Part shown: positions 1 to 7,891 of the stretch, one piece after another
Layout of the letters: every line of letters starts with the position of its first letter
How positions within the stretch are numbered: the first letter of the stretch is position 1
Assembly (NCBI GenBank): GCA_024641245.1
Contig: JAHEDK010000001.1
Coordinates: 62,001 to 126,000 of the forward strand
Origin: Actinomycetes bacterium
GTDB lineage: Bacteria; Actinomycetota; Acidimicrobiia; Spongiisociales; JAHEDJ01
Direction: 5' to 3'
DNA length: 64,000 nucleotides
Made by a program: the position numbers and the translations under genes
Notes under the pieces: model-generated
The model's database searches: none
Seen by the model: the letters and a program-made list of their open reading frames with translations, nothing else
Told to the model about the DNA's origin: nothing

Positions 1-417
1 GAACCGGCTTACATCCTCTTCGACCTCCCTCGTAATCAGGTCGATTGCCACAAAGAACGCCATCTGTCCATCGCGCAACGCGTCGAGCAGTTCACCGTCA
101 TCTGAGGTGATCTTGAAAATCGACGTACCGTCCGTGACGAGCTTGACCTCGGCGAGATGGGTTTCCATATCCGCATTGCGCCGCAGGTAATCCCAGGCAC
201 GTCGGACCCGTTGCACAGACATCCCATTGTCGAGCAGGCTCCGCACGACGCGCAACGCGACCAGATCGCGAAACGAATAGAGCCGTCGCACACCAGGCCG
301 CCCGCCGGTCGCCTGGATTGAAGGCCGCACCAGATTGACGCGGTCCCAGTAACGCAGTTGATGGGGCGTGCAGCCTGTCAGTTTCGAGGCCTGCTGCGCC
401 GTATATCCGTCGTTCAA
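1..417 (-). CDS. MerR-family HTH regulator (3' end outside window)
   Basis: The minus strand reads an open frame of 139 codons that runs off the left edge. It is absent from the ORF track because it begins with TTG. Residues 4-70 form a MerR-type winged helix: YTAQQASKLTGCTPHQLRYW, then a wing with GGRPGVRRLYSFRD and an arginine-rich helix ending VQRVRRAWDYL. MerR proteins bind operator DNA as dimers; the effector domain here (FKITSDDGELLDALRDGQ) is not one I recognise, and it shows no metal-binding cysteines. The TTG at 417 is chosen because an in-frame TGA lies three bases upstream and a GGGGAGTGAGGA Shine-Dalgarno precedes it. A GTG in another frame gives only a shadow ORF. The family call is strong; the regulated genes are unknown. 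Confidence 0.82.
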   Translation of the reverse strand, partial: MNDGYTAQQASKLTGCTPHQLRYWDRVNLVRPSIQATGGRPGVRRLYSFRDLVALRVVRSLLDNGMSVQRVRRAWDYLRRNADMETHLAEVKLVTDGTSIFKITSDDGELLDALRDGQMAFFVAIDLITREVEEDVSRF

Positions 418-420
418 TCC

Positions 421-465
421 TCACTCCCCGAAAGCCCGTTGGCGGACAATGCCGCCGCGATTCAA
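421..465 (-). other. Possible 14-codon upstream ORF before the MerR gene
   Basis: The 11-mer TGAGGATTGAA, which carries an SD and a TTG start, occurs twice on the minus strand 48 bp apart. The upstream copy opens a 14-codon frame that ends in TGA three bases before the MerR TTG. Both starts have the same SD context, so a translated leader is plausible. It may equally be a chance duplication. Confidence 0.25.
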
Positions 466-538
466 TCCTCAAACCGACGCTGATGCGCTCCCTCGACGGC
501 CCACGCTCCCGGTGCGCCGGGGGCGTCACTCTAGCGAC

Positions 539-898
539 TCAAGACGGAGGTCGGAACCGTCCGTTGTTCCGGAATTTCGCAGTCCAGGAGTTCCACCGCC
601 CGGGTCCGTCCGATACGCCGCCGGCATCGAGGTCGCGACGCCGATAACCCCGCAGCACGGCTGTGGTCGAAATCACGATCAGCAGGAATCCGAACAGAGC
701 GATGAACGTGTTGTAGCGGAAGGTGGCCAGCAAGACGACAACACCGAAAACAACTCCGGCGATGGCCAGTCGGGACGACCAGCGGTTCAAGCCGCGACCT
801 GAGATGTTCCGGACCGCGTGCGCGAGGTCTGGATCTTCCTCATAGAACTGGCGTTCAATCTCCGCCAGAATCTGCTGCTCTCGATCGTCTAATGGCAT
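539..898 (-). CDS. DUF3040 small membrane protein
   Basis: This 119-aa protein begins MPLDDREQQILAEIERQF, the typical opening of actinobacterial DUF3040 proteins (LSExE...L..iE..L). Two hydrophobic helices follow at about residues 43-60 and 65-83, and then a basic tail, so it should be a small two-pass inner-membrane protein. Its function is unknown; family members often sit near division and cell-wall genes. An ATG preceded by GGAAG gives the start. A perfect TATAAT hexamer lies upstream (see the promoter entry). It follows dinB on the same strand with a 63-bp gap. Confidence 0.8.
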   Translation of the reverse strand: MPLDDREQQILAEIERQFYEEDPDLAHAVRNISGRGLNRWSSRLAIAGVVFGVVVLLATFRYNTFIALFGFLLIVISTTAVLRGYRRRDLDAGGVSDGPGRWNSWTAKFRNNGRFRPPS

Positions 899-914
899 AT
901 GGCTTCCGTTGGGT

Positions 915-939
915 TCACACCCGTCGTGTGATCATTATA
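915..939 (-). promoter_or_regulatory. Promoter -10 and dyad upstream of the DUF3040 gene
   Basis: On the minus strand a perfect TATAAT (939-934) lies about 35 nt before the ATG. A 6-bp dyad, TCACAC-n5-GTGTGA (915-931), follows where transcription should start. The -35 region is poor. The dyad could be an operator, but no regulator can be named. Confidence 0.45.
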
Positions 940-961
940 CGTTGGAGCGTACCTAAGAGTC

Positions 962-2182
962 TCACCCTTCGTCGTGATCAGGGCGGGTCAATCTGGCAGG
1001 CTTCAGCGCTTCCGCACCGAATCGGTCGCGCACCTCGGAAACGGCCCCGGCCAGGTCGTCCCATTCCCCCGGCCGGTCGGTGGCGAGTTGATGCGGAGCA
1101 CTACCCTCCTCGAGCATGGAAAGCCCGATGCCGATCAGCCGGACGGGACGCTCTCCGATATCCGACCGTTCGAGAAGGTCCCCCGCCATCCGGTAGATGT
1201 CGCGCCCGACATTCGTCGGCCACGGAAGCGTGCGGCTCCGTGTAATCGTCGAGAAATCCGAGAAGCGCACCTTCAAGGTCACCGTTCGTCCGGCGAGCCC
1301 GGCGCGCCGCAACCGCTCTGCAACCCGTTCAGCCTGTCTCAGCAACTCGGCCCCGATCAGCTCCCGGCCCGCGATATCCGTGTCGTAAGTCTCCTCGACC
1401 GAAACCGACTTCGCTTCACCTCCGCCGGCAACCGGTCGAGCATCGATTCCATGGGCGAGTTGGTGCAGGTGACGGCCGAGAGTTGCACCGATTCTGCGTT
1501 CGAGCGTGCCCACCGGGATTCCTGCCAGATCGCCGATCGTCTTCACCCCGAGACGCTCGAGCTGCGCATACGTGGCTTCCCCCACTCCCCACAGGCGCCT
1601 TACCGGTAGCGGGTGAAGGAACTCGTCGATCGCATCGGTGGGCACCAGCCGCATACCATCCGGCTTGGCGTCTTGAGACGCCAGCTTGGCCAGCAGTTTA
1701 TTCGCAGCGATACCGGCCGATGATGGGAGGTTCAGCTCGTTACGAATGGCGCAGCGAATCGTCCCGGCGACGGACGCTGCATCGTCGAAGTGGCGTCGCA
1801 GTCCAGAGACGTCGAGAAAGGCTTCGTCAATCGAGATACCCTCGACTTCCGGGGTAAAGCGGCGAAGGATCTCGAAGACGAGTTCGCTCTGTTTGCGATA
1901 CTCGGCGTGATCTGGAGGAACGATGATGAGCCCCGAACACATCCGCTTGGCTCTGGCGACGGGCATCGCCGACCGCACGGAGAAGGCTCGTGCCTCGTAT
2001 GAAGCTGAGGCAACAACGCCTCTCGGGCCGGTTCCGCCCACGACCACCGGCGCACTCCGCAGAGATGGATCGCGCAGGCGCTCGACCTCGACAAAGAAGG
2101 CATCCATATCGAGGTGGATGATCGGCTCGGAGAAACGGTCGTCGGAGGCCACACCGTGACGATAGAGAAGGCGGTCCGCCAT
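962..2182 (-). CDS. dinB: DNA polymerase IV (Y-family)
   Basis: This 406-aa Y-family translesion polymerase copies past damaged template bases. The palm and finger motifs are in order: HLDMDAFFVEVERLRDPSL with the first catalytic Asp (about residue 25), YRKQSELVFEIL, SIDEAFLDVSG with the second metal ligands, and GIAANKLLAKLAS. The helix-hairpin-helix and little-finger region follows (RRLWGVGEATYAQLERLGV). The length suits DinB with a short extension before the catalytic core. The ATG at 2182 has GAGGG about 10 nt upstream. No LexA box was seen in the short upstream gap. It is divergent from the histidine phosphatase gene. Confidence 0.95.
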   Translation of the reverse strand: MADRLLYRHGVASDDRFSEPIIHLDMDAFFVEVERLRDPSLRSAPVVVGGTGPRGVVASASYEARAFSVRSAMPVARAKRMCSGLIIVPPDHAEYRKQSELVFEILRRFTPEVEGISIDEAFLDVSGLRRHFDDAASVAGTIRCAIRNELNLPSSAGIAANKLLAKLASQDAKPDGMRLVPTDAIDEFLHPLPVRRLWGVGEATYAQLERLGVKTIGDLAGIPVGTLERRIGATLGRHLHQLAHGIDARPVAGGGEAKSVSVEETYDTDIAGRELIGAELLRQAERVAERLRRAGLAGRTVTLKVRFSDFSTITRSRTLPWPTNVGRDIYRMAGDLLERSDIGERPVRLIGIGLSMLEEGSAPHQLATDRPGEWDDLAGAVSEVRDRFGAEALKPARLTRPDHDEG

Positions 2183-2224
2183 GACGAGCCACCCTCGATT
2201 CCCCTGGCATTTACACTCGTCGCC

Positions 2225-2857
2225 ATGGCATCAATGGTCCACCTGACACGCCACGGCGAAGTCGAGAACCCGAAGCATCTGGTATACGCGGATTTGCCGG
2301 GATTTGGTCTGAGCGACCTCGGCAGACTGCAAGCAAAGCAGGCAGCCCGCTACCTATCGTCCCGCCCGATCGTGGCCGTGTGGTCATCACCGCTTGAGCG
2401 CGCAATCGAAACTGCCCAGTACATCGCGGCTCGCCACCAACTCCCGGTTCGTGTCGACGAGCAGTTGACCGAGTGGCATCTGTCATCACGGTGGTCGGGC
2501 ATCCGATGGGAGGACCTCCCGACGAGGCTTCCGGGGGAACTCGAGGCATACCTCAACCATCCGTGGGACCTGGACTTCACACCAGAGACTCTGGTGGACT
2601 TGGCAGAACGGATGGCTGAGGTGGCTCTTCGCCTCGCAGAACGTCACCGGGAGGGTGATGTGGTCGTAGTCGCCCATCAGGACCCGATCCAGGCCGCCCG
2701 CCTTCGCCTAACCGGGGCGGATCATCGCAGGCAGCAAGACGCCAAACCCGGCCACGCATCGGTCGTTTCCCTCCGGCCGGGAACTCCCTGGACCGAGCTC
2801 AGCGCTTGGGAACCCGAGGCAGCCTCATCCTGGCCGCCGACCACTGATCGAACCTAG
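2225..2857 (+). CDS. Histidine phosphatase family protein (phosphoglycerate-mutase fold)
   Basis: This 210-aa protein opens with the phosphohistidine motif LTRHGE (His at about residue 8). It carries the second arginine block SSPLERAIETAQ and the distal histidine in VVVAHQDPIQA. These make up a histidine-phosphatase active site, which hydrolyses or transfers phosphate through a phosphohistidine. The substrate cannot be told from sequence. The ATG at 2225 places RHGE where the family has it; the longer ORF reaches back into dinB on the other strand. No SD is visible, and a TACACT hexamer ends 7 nt upstream of the ATG, so the mRNA may be leaderless. Confidence 0.85.
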   Translation: MASMVHLTRHGEVENPKHLVYADLPGFGLSDLGRLQAKQAARYLSSRPIVAVWSSPLERAIETAQYIAARHQLPVRVDEQLTEWHLSSRWSGIRWEDLPTRLPGELEAYLNHPWDLDFTPETLVDLAERMAEVALRLAERHREGDVVVVAHQDPIQAARLRLTGADHRRQQDAKPGHASVVSLRPGTPWTELSAWEPEAASSWPPTTDRT

Positions 2858-2861
2858 GTCG

Positions 2862-3377
2862 CTAGATGCGGCCGCCGAGCGATGCGAGAAGGGCCTCGTC
2901 GGTCTCGAACGCCAGAGGTGGAAGATCGTCCATCGCGAAGTAGCCAACCTCGTCGGCGTCATCGCCTGCCTGGAGTCGACCACCCGTGATCGTTCCGGCA
3001 AACCATATGCCGACGGTTAGCTTGGCCGGATCGTGGAAGTTCGATGCCACGAAGACCGGTTCACCGACGTCGACCAAGAGTCCGGTTTCCTCTTCCATTT
3101 CGCGTCGTGCCGCCTCGCGGATGTCTTCGCCGTAGTCGACATATCCTGCAGGAATCGCCCAGAACCCGGCTCGCGTTGAGCCGGATGCTCGCCGGATCAG
3201 GAGGACCCGGCCCGCTCCGTCACGAACCAGGACCGCGGCGCCGACGCCGGGGTTTCGCCAGTGGACAAATCCACAATCGGGACAGACGCGGCGGTCGCCT
3301 CCCCCGAGGCTACGAACGGTCAGCCGGGAGGCGCACATCGGGCAGAACGTGAACTCACCGGGCCAGTGGGTTGCCAT
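2862..3377 (-). CDS. NUDIX hydrolase with N-terminal zinc ribbon
   Basis: This is a 171-aa protein. Residues 8-36 form a zinc ribbon (CPMC...CPDC) and residues 40-150 a NUDIX domain with the signature GYVDYGEDIREAARREMEEETG. The layout resembles NudC-type or ADP-ribose/NADH pyrophosphatases, which cleave nucleoside diphosphate derivatives, but it lacks the long N-terminal NudC domain. The ATG at 3377 follows GAGG and puts the ribbon at the N-terminus. The ORF track extends to 3419, which I think is too long. The stop lies 4 bp from the convergent histidine phosphatase stop. Confidence 0.85.
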   Translation of the reverse strand: MATHWPGEFTFCPMCASRLTVRSLGGGDRRVCPDCGFVHWRNPGVGAAVLVRDGAGRVLLIRRASGSTRAGFWAIPAGYVDYGEDIREAARREMEEETGLLVDVGEPVFVASNFHDPAKLTVGIWFAGTITGGRLQAGDDADEVGYFAMDDLPPLAFETDEALLASLGGRI

Positions 3378-3428
3378 GGGCCTCGATGGTAGGCGTGGCA
3401 ATCGACAAGGACGCGTCATAATGGACTG

Positions 3429-4223
3429 GTGGATAGGCCCCCGATATTCGCACCCGTCGCATTGCTGGCTGCCGCAGCAGCCTGGACATTGACGCTCGCC
3501 TTCGGGGAGCCGACGATCGGGACCAGCGCGGCGGCGGTAGCGGCCATCGATCTGTTGTTGGTGACGGTGACGGCCATTGTCGGCATCGTCGTCGCCAGGG
3601 CCCGGTGGGCACGCCGGTTTGCCCTCGTCATCATCGGTTTCATGGGCGCGATGGCATTGACCATGCAGATCTCGAACAACTGGATCTTTGCCCTTGCACT
3701 GACCGGCGTGGCGATCGTCGCCGTGACCGGCCCCTCACTCGACCGGTACCTACCACCGCGCCCCGCCTCCGGCCCACCGCGCAAGGCCGTTGTGCTTCCC
3801 CTCCTGCTCCTTCTGTTCCCGGGGATAGCCGCGTTTGCCTCCGGCTCGCCTGTGTCGGTCGCCGCCTGGTTCGTGATCGGCGGGACCCCCGTCGTCGCCT
3901 GGGGGTACGGAAAGGCGCGAGCTGCGGGATTGTGGGCGGCGCGAATCGCTGTTCCTATCGCGGCCATGGCGATGATGTGGTCGCTCGACCCCTGGTCGAT
4001 GTTGCTTCTGGGCGCCGCCGTATTGGGCGAGTTTTGGCTGGCTTGGAGTGGCGACGCGGCTCTGGCGATCGAGGGTTCCGGCCAGAACCGTTTGGCGCGC
4101 TCGATCGCGATTCCACCGGAACTGACTCCGCCGGAGATCCTGGCGGCGGCCGGCGTGGACGACCGTGGGATGCGGCTGCGGGATCAGGCATCAGAATCAG
4201 GCGAGGAAGAGGGCGGCGAGTAG
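3429..4223 (+). CDS. Multi-pass membrane protein of unknown function
   Basis: This 264-aa protein has about seven hydrophobic helices within residues 1-180. They alternate with short charged loops, and an acidic, hydrophilic C-terminal tail (about 190-264) contains the run TPPEILAAAGVDDRGMRLRD. There is no enzymatic motif or recognisable family. The start is GTG, with AAGGACG about 13 nt upstream. Its stop TAG abuts the ATG of the next small membrane-protein gene, so the two are co-transcribed and probably work together. It is divergent from the NUDIX gene. Confidence 0.7.
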   Translation: MDRPPIFAPVALLAAAAAWTLTLAFGEPTIGTSAAAVAAIDLLLVTVTAIVGIVVARARWARRFALVIIGFMGAMALTMQISNNWIFALALTGVAIVAVTGPSLDRYLPPRPASGPPRKAVVLPLLLLLFPGIAAFASGSPVSVAAWFVIGGTPVVAWGYGKARAAGLWAARIAVPIAAMAMMWSLDPWSMLLLGAAVLGEFWLAWSGDAALAIEGSGQNRLARSIAIPPELTPPEILAAAGVDDRGMRLRDQASESGEEEGGE

Positions 4224-4490
4224 ATGCGTCGGTATCCCAATCCGTGGGTGTTTGGACCTGCGACGGTCGGATTGATCATCGCCACCTGGCTCGGCTACTT
4301 CATCGCCAAATTGAGTGGCAGCGGCCCCGGCGCGGCATTCGCCTTCGCAGTCGTCGCCGGATTGGTCGCAGCCATCGGTGTGGCCGTTGTCGCGGTACTG
4401 GCCATCCGATCATTCGATGAGTGGAAGACGGCCCAGGAACAAGGACTGCCGGCACCCGAAGCGGGTTGCGAGGTCCCACCTACCGACTGA
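4224..4490 (+). CDS. Small membrane protein, partner of the preceding gene
   Basis: This 88-aa protein has two helices: residues 9-28 (VFGPATVGLIIATWLGYFIA) and residues 35-62, rich in Ala and Val. A short charged tail with one cysteine follows. I recognise no family. Its ATG directly follows the stop of the upstream multi-pass protein, which suggests translational coupling. Its own stop is followed one base later by a palindromic repeat copy. Confidence 0.62.
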   Translation: MRRYPNPWVFGPATVGLIIATWLGYFIAKLSGSGPGAAFAFAVVAGLVAAIGVAVVAVLAIRSFDEWKTAQEQGLPAPEAGCEVPPTD

Positions 4491-4491
4491 G

Positions 4492-4542
4492 TTTTCTGCG
4501 CAATGCTGTGGACCACCACACACCATTGCATTGCGGAGAAAA
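4492..4542. repeat. Palindromic repeat family, copy A
   Basis: Arms TTTTCTGCGCAATGC and GCATTGCGGAGAAAA pair with one mismatch across a 21-nt spacer. The element fills the gap between the convergent ends of the small membrane-protein gene and fabF. Copy B at 36436 has identical 14-nt core arms and the same spacer length. No U-tract follows on either strand, so it is not a standard terminator. Confidence 0.85.
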
Positions 4543-4546
4543 GCCG

Positions 4547-5815
4547 TCAGTGGGGTCGGTCTCCGGGAGCCGAGAAGATGAGCGCCACGTTGTGACCTCC
4601 GAAACCAAAGGAGTTGCTCATCGCGTGGCGAATCGTCATCGATCGTTCAACGTTCGGCACATAGTCCAGATCGCATTCGGGGTCCGGGTCATCGTGGTTG
4701 ATCGTCGGTGGGGCTATACCGTCGCGGATGGCCAGGACGCTCATCATGGCTTCGAGAGCGCCGGCACCTCCCAGCAGGTGTCCGGTCATAGATTTGGTCG
4801 ATGAGATGGCCACGCCGGCGGCCGCCTGCTCGCCGAGGGCAATCTTGATGGCGCTGGTTTCGGTGCGATCGTTGGCGGCCGTCGAAGTGCCGTGAGCGTT
4901 GATGTAGTCGATATCCGATCCCTGCAGCCCGGCATCCTTGAGCGCCATCTCCATCGCCCTAGCTTGTCCGGCGCCGCCTGGTCGAGGTAGCGTCACGTGA
5001 TAGGCATCCGACGACATTCCATATCCGCTCACCTCAGCGTAGATTCTGGCTCGGCGGGCGACGGCGTGCTCTCGTTCCTCGAGGATGAGGGTTGCCGCTC
5101 CCTCTCCCATCACGAAACCATCCCGTCCTGCGTCGAACGGTCGGCTGGCCCGGGTAGGTTCGTCGTTTCGAGTCGACAGGGCCTTCGAGGAATTGAAGGC
5201 GGCCACTGCAAATTCGACGATCACTGCTTCAGAACCGCCTGCCACCATCACATCGACGATGCCTCTCCGGATCATCTCGGCTGCATCGCCGATCGCATTA
5301 GCCGAGGCCGCACAGGCGGTGACGGTGCAGTTGGTCGGCCCCTGGAGATTGAAAGCGATCGAGGCGTACCCCGCCGCCATGTTGGGGATCAGCTTCGTGA
5401 TCGTGAGCGGATTGACCCTCGCCGCGCCCCGTTCGCGCAGCGTGTCGAGCCCCTCAATGAAGGAGTGCATCCCTCCGAGTCCGGCACCCACAACGGCCCC
5501 CACCCCAGCGGCGGCCCGGTCGTCTCCCCGGTAGTCGAGGCCGGCGTCATCGAGAGCCTGCGATGTCGCCGCCACGAAGAATTGCGTGTAGCGATCCAGC
5601 CGACGCGCTTCCTTGTGCTCGAGGTACTCGAGCGGGTCGAAGTCTCCGACCTCAGCCGCGATCTTGGTGGCCGTGTTCGAGGGATCGAAGGCAGTGATCC
5701 GATCCACTCCCGAGACTCCGGCGCGGGCGGCCGCCCACGACGACTCCACATCGAGGCCGAGCGGATTGACCGTACCGAGCCCCGTCACGACGACCCTGCG
5801 ATCGTGCTGTCTCAC
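4547..5815 (-). CDS. fabF: Beta-ketoacyl-ACP synthase II
   Basis: This 422-aa condensing enzyme elongates acyl-ACP with malonyl-ACP. It begins RRVVVTGLGTVNPLG. The KAS II triad is complete: Cys in TVTACAASANAIG (about residue 169), His in NAHGTST and His in KSMTGHLLGGAG. The C-terminal NSFGFGGHN is also present. The start is GTG with GAGGGCGG eight bases upstream, nine bases after the acpP stop. It is the last gene of the fabD-H-G-acpP-F operon. Length and motifs match FabF; the Cys/His/His triad rules out the chain-length-factor type. Confidence 0.96.
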   Translation of the reverse strand: MRQHDRRVVVTGLGTVNPLGLDVESSWAAARAGVSGVDRITAFDPSNTATKIAAEVGDFDPLEYLEHKEARRLDRYTQFFVAATSQALDDAGLDYRGDDRAAAGVGAVVGAGLGGMHSFIEGLDTLRERGAARVNPLTITKLIPNMAAGYASIAFNLQGPTNCTVTACAASANAIGDAAEMIRRGIVDVMVAGGSEAVIVEFAVAAFNSSKALSTRNDEPTRASRPFDAGRDGFVMGEGAATLILEEREHAVARRARIYAEVSGYGMSSDAYHVTLPRPGGAGQARAMEMALKDAGLQGSDIDYINAHGTSTAANDRTETSAIKIALGEQAAAGVAISSTKSMTGHLLGGAGALEAMMSVLAIRDGIAPPTINHDDPDPECDLDYVPNVERSMTIRHAMSNSFGFGGHNVALIFSAPGDRPH

Positions 5816-5824
5816 GATCCGCCC

Positions 5825-6070
5825 TCAGCCGGCAAGCTTGGCCACCACGAGTTCAACAGCCTGGCGCACCGTAGCGAGGTTTTCCGCCTCTTCGTCGGGA
5901 ATCGTGACGTCGAACTCGTCCTCCAGCGCCATGAGCAGCTCAACGACCCCGAGCGAATCGACCTCGAGGTCTTCTTCGAATCTGGCCTCCGGGTTGATTT
6001 TTGCCTCGTCAAGTCCCAACTCACTCACCAGCAACTGCGTGAACTTCGCCTCTATCTCTGCTCTTTCCAT
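5825..6070 (-). CDS. acpP: Acyl carrier protein
   Basis: This is an 81-aa acidic four-helix carrier protein. The phosphopantetheine serine lies in EVDSLGVVELLMALEDEF (about residue 39), and the surrounding acidic helix II is typical. It carries growing acyl chains between the Fab enzymes encoded on either side. A strong SD, GAGGAGG, precedes the ATG and overlaps the end of fabG, which suits the high expression usual for ACP. One would expect a 4'-phosphopantetheinyl transferase elsewhere in the genome. Confidence 0.96.
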   Translation of the reverse strand: MERAEIEAKFTQLLVSELGLDEAKINPEARFEEDLEVDSLGVVELLMALEDEFDVTIPDEEAENLATVRQAVELVVAKLAG

Positions 6071-6080
6071 GGTTCCTCCT

Positions 6081-6815
6081 CTAGATCGTCAGGCCACCGT
6101 CGACGACGATGACTTGTCCTGTTATGAACCCCGCTTGTTCTCCGGCCAGGTACCCGACCGCGGCTGCAACGTCCTCAGGTCGCCCGAGCCTACCGACTGA
6201 AGCAGCCGATGCGGCGGCTTCCAGAGCAGCCTCTCCGAGTGACGCCGTCATGTCGGACTCAATGAAGCCGGGAGCGACGACGTTGGCGGTAATGCCACGC
6301 CCGCCCACCTCTTTGGCGACCGACTTGGTGAACCCGATGATCGCAGCCTTGCTCGCTGCGTAGTTGGCCTGGCCCGGGTTGCCTGCCAATCCGGAAACCG
6401 ACCCGATGGAAATGATCCGGCCCCATCGATTCTTGAGCATCCCGCGCATCACGGCCTTCGTGCACAGGAACACCGACCGGAGGTTGACCTCCATAACCCG
6501 ATCCCAGTCGTCGGATCTCATCCTGGCCAACAGACCGTCGCGAGTGACCCCCGCGTTGTTGACGAGAACCTCAACGGGGCCCATGGCTGCATCGATCTTT
6601 CCGATGAGATCGGAAACGGCTCCCTCATTCGAGACATCTGCCTGAATCGCAATCGCGTCTCCCCCTCCGGATCGGATCTCCTCTGCTACCGCCGCCGCCG
6701 CGTCCTCACTCGTCGCATAATTGACAACCACCCGACAGCCGTCGGCGGCCAGCCCGAGAGCAATGGCCCTACCGATTCCACGCGACCCTCCGGTGACGAG
6801 CGCAATCCTGTTCAC
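6081..6815 (-). CDS. fabG: 3-oxoacyl-ACP reductase
   Basis: This 244-aa short-chain dehydrogenase performs the first reduction of the fatty-acid cycle with NADPH. The cofactor motif TGGSRGIGRAIA lies at residues 8-19, NNAG at about 87-90, and the catalytic Ser and Tyr/Lys in IISIGSVSGLAG and YAASKAA. The ending GQVIVVDGGL is typical of FabG. The start is GTG, overlapping the fabH stop by four bases (GTGA), so translation is coupled. SDR enzymes can have other substrates, but this fab operon setting makes FabG secure. Confidence 0.95.
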   Translation of the reverse strand: MNRIALVTGGSRGIGRAIALGLAADGCRVVVNYATSEDAAAAVAEEIRSGGGDAIAIQADVSNEGAVSDLIGKIDAAMGPVEVLVNNAGVTRDGLLARMRSDDWDRVMEVNLRSVFLCTKAVMRGMLKNRWGRIISIGSVSGLAGNPGQANYAASKAAIIGFTKSVAKEVGGRGITANVVAPGFIESDMTASLGEAALEAAASAASVGRLGRPEDVAAAVGYLAGEQAGFITGQVIVVDGGLTI

Positions 6816-7891
6816 TGCGGCTCCAACCCGAAGAAGTCGAAATTGGGCTGCAAGAGCTCCAGTGTGGTCCGATCGGCAGGCGGGAAGTCGACGTCACTGG
6901 TGCCGAGAGGTTCGGTGCGCTGTCCCCACCGCAGCACAGCGGCCGCCCAACTCAATCCGCCCCCGAATGCTGCGAAGACGATATTCGCTCCTGGACGAAT
7001 CCTGCCCTGCTCGAGCGCTTCAGTCAGCGCGATCGGAATCGTGGCTGCCGACGTATTCCCGTAGTCGCCGATGTTCATGAACACTCGCTCCGAAGGGAGT
7101 TTGAGTTTGCGGGCGGTGGCATCGATGATCCGCTGGTTTGCCTGATGCGGGATAAGGATGTCGACGGCCTCGAATGCGATTCCCGCTTTCTCAACAACCC
7201 GCACCGAAGCGCCCCCCATCATCGTGACCGCCCGCCTGAAGACTTCCGGCCCATCCATGCGCACTCCGACCTCGGAAGGCGCGTCGGCCACCCGATCACC
7301 CCTTGTTCCGTAGCCGGGTATGCAGAGCGACTCGGAGGCGTCCCCATCCATGCCGAGCTCAGACGACAGCAGTCCTTCGTCACCGTCGGTCGGCTCGAGC
7401 ACCACCGCGCCGGCACCATCGCCGAAGAGCACCGACGTAGTCCGATCTGTGAAATCCATGTAGTAGTGGAGCTTCTCGGCCCCAATCACAAGTACCCGCT
7501 TGTGTGTCCCTCCGCGGATCATGTTGGCTCCGAAGACGAGCGAGTAGATGAAGCCGGAGCAGGCGGCGTTGAGATCTACGGCTCCTGCGTTCTTGGCGCC
7601 GAGCTTTGCCTGGACATACGCAGCCGCGCTGGGAATGAGCGTATCGGGGCTGCACGTGGCCACGATGATGAGGTCGACATCGTGCGGCTCGAGCCCTGCC
7701 GCCGCCAGCGCACGGTGAGCGGCGATTGTCGCCATGTCCGAAGTCTCCACATGACTGATACGACGTTCCTTGATCCCGGTGCGTGAAGTGATCCACTCAT
7801 CTGATGTATCCATGAAGGATTCGAGGTCTTCGTTGGAAAGAACGGACGGGGGCAAAGCCTTGCCCCATCCGGTAATTGCGGCGTTGGTCAT
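6812..7891 (-). CDS. fabH: Beta-ketoacyl-ACP synthase III
   Basis: This 359-aa enzyme starts chains by condensing acyl-CoA with malonyl-ACP. Its active-site Cys is in LNAACSGFIYSL (about residue 113), His in PHQANQRI and Asn in NIGDYGNTSAA. The tail of about 20 residues after AAVLRWGQ is slightly longer than in typical FabH. The ATG overlaps the fabD stop (ATGA), and its own stop overlaps fabG. A branched-chain or straight-chain primer preference cannot be read from the sequence. Confidence 0.95.
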   Translation of the reverse strand: MTNAAITGWGKALPPSVLSNEDLESFMDTSDEWITSRTGIKERRISHVETSDMATIAAHRALAAAGLEPHDVDLIIVATCSPDTLIPSAAAYVQAKLGAKNAGAVDLNAACSGFIYSLVFGANMIRGGTHKRVLVIGAEKLHYYMDFTDRTTSVLFGDGAGAVVLEPTDGDEGLLSSELGMDGDASESLCIPGYGTRGDRVADAPSEVGVRMDGPEVFRRAVTMMGGASVRVVEKAGIAFEAVDILIPHQANQRIIDATARKLKLPSERVFMNIGDYGNTSAATIPIALTEALEQGRIRPGANIVFAAFGGGLSWAAAVLRWGQRTEPLGTSDVDFPPADRTTLELLQPNFDFFGLEPQ

